From Phaeobacter sp. CECT 5382 (GTDB lineage: Bacteria; Pseudomonadota; Alphaproteobacteria; Rhodobacterales; Rhodobacteraceae): a stretch of DNA of 64,000 nucleotides. The notes under the pieces were generated by a model. It was not told the DNA's origin, made no database searches, and saw only the letters and a list, made by a program, of their open reading frames with translations. Every line of letters begins with the position of its first letter. Positions within the stretch are counted from its first letter, which is position 1. The position numbers and the translations under genes were made by a program. Below are positions 63,807 to 64,000 of the stretch, piece by piece. The stretch is from positions 285,774 through 349,773 of the forward strand of contig NZ_CYSG01000003.1 in NCBI RefSeq assembly GCF_001457775.1, in the 5' to 3' direction.

Positions 63807-64000
63807 TTACTGGGCTGCCTTATCGACCTGCACCGTCTGCGAGATAAATTTCATCAGATCATCACGCAGCTCTGGTCGTGACAGGGCAAATGAAACGGTG
63901 GCCTGCAAAAAGCCCGCTTTGGAGCCGCAGTCGAAGCGCTCACCGCGAAAGCGGAACCCATGGGTCGGCACCTCGGCGGCGATATCCTCGGCAATGGCAT
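63807..64000 (-). CDS. galU: UTP-glucose-1-phosphate uridylyltransferase, C-terminal part
   Basis: Only the last 64 codons are in the window; the gene enters from the right edge. The translation contains GFRFRGERFDCGSKAGFLQA and a terminal KFISQTVQVDKAAQ, the GalU C-terminal pattern (the GERFDCGSK region is typical). The enzyme makes UDP-glucose for GalE and the glycosyltransferases. The galE start lies 78 bp downstream of its stop. Confidence 0.88.
   Translation of the reverse strand, partial: AIAEDIAAEVPTHGFRFRGERFDCGSKAGFLQATVSFALSRPELRDDLMKFISQTVQVDKAAQ

Noticed and set aside
62736..63881. 381-codon plus-strand frame opposite galE
   Set aside because: Antisense shadow; galE on the minus strand is unmistakable.
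1..64000. CRISPR array, insertion sequence, prophage or rRNA genes
   Set aside because: No regularly spaced repeats, transposase, integrase or phage structural motifs, and no rRNA-like sequence, were seen.

Overview
The window looks like a chromosomal segment of an alphaproteobacterium of the Rhodobacteraceae/Roseobacter group (Phaeobacter/Ruegeria/Leisingera-like). This is inferred from high GC, many 4-bp ATGA gene overlaps, a petP-petR pair, the HU variant, a histone-deacetylase-like gene followed by xseB-ispA-dxs, a complex I NDUFA9-like gene and a DUF5928-type glycosyltransferase. I see no insertion sequence, prophage, CRISPR array, rRNA or replication origin. One tRNA-Leu(CAG) is present.

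Layout. 1-7.7 kb: end of an AEC transporter, malonyl-CoA synthase, a DMT transporter, a probable decayed gene, the peroxide module ohrR/ohr with two palindromic operators, branched-chain aminotransferase, petPR and a small secreted protein. 7.9-11.9 kb: deacetylase-like gene, xseB, ispA and dxs (isoprenoid precursors). 12.3-19.5 kb: nucleoside-sugar-epimerase-like SDR, methyltransferase, a cluster of hairpins, then a minus-strand acyl-CoA operon (acyl-CoA dehydrogenase, Rdx/SelW-like protein, NDP-forming acyl-CoA synthetase, enoyl-CoA hydratase of CaiD type) divergent from a GlxA-type regulator. 19.9-29.4 kb: sterol-desaturase-like protein, class II aldolase divergent from a LysR regulator, VOC protein, adenine deaminase plus AMP nucleosidase, HU, DMT transporter, msrB-msrA. 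29.4-34.1 kb: hydantoinase A-like protein, queG, GST, mtgA. 34.3-40.8 kb: gltD-gfa-gltB. 41-43.7 kb: uppP, NDUFA9-like protein, globin.

43.8-64 kb is a surface-glycan region. After the tRNA-Leu, seven overlapping genes (rfbF, rfbG, an RmlC-type epimerase, a C-methyltransferase, a reductase, a second methyltransferase and a CmcI/rhamnosyl O-methyltransferase family gene) are predicted to build a CDP-activated 6-deoxy-3-C-methyl sugar, probably O-methylated. The gene set fits the known nucleotide sugar CDP-vinelose, but that is inference. A convergent GT2 gene holds the operon's apparent terminator inside its 3' end. Next come rnd-kdsD-lptC-lptA-lptB (LPS supply and transport), hpf and ptsN (with no rpoN between lptB and hpf). 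Last is a minus-strand set, galU-galE-GT2 followed by GT2-DUF5928/GT14-double sulfotransferase, which suggests a sulfated polysaccharide.

Functions are assigned from sequence motifs and gene order read by eye; no database search was run.
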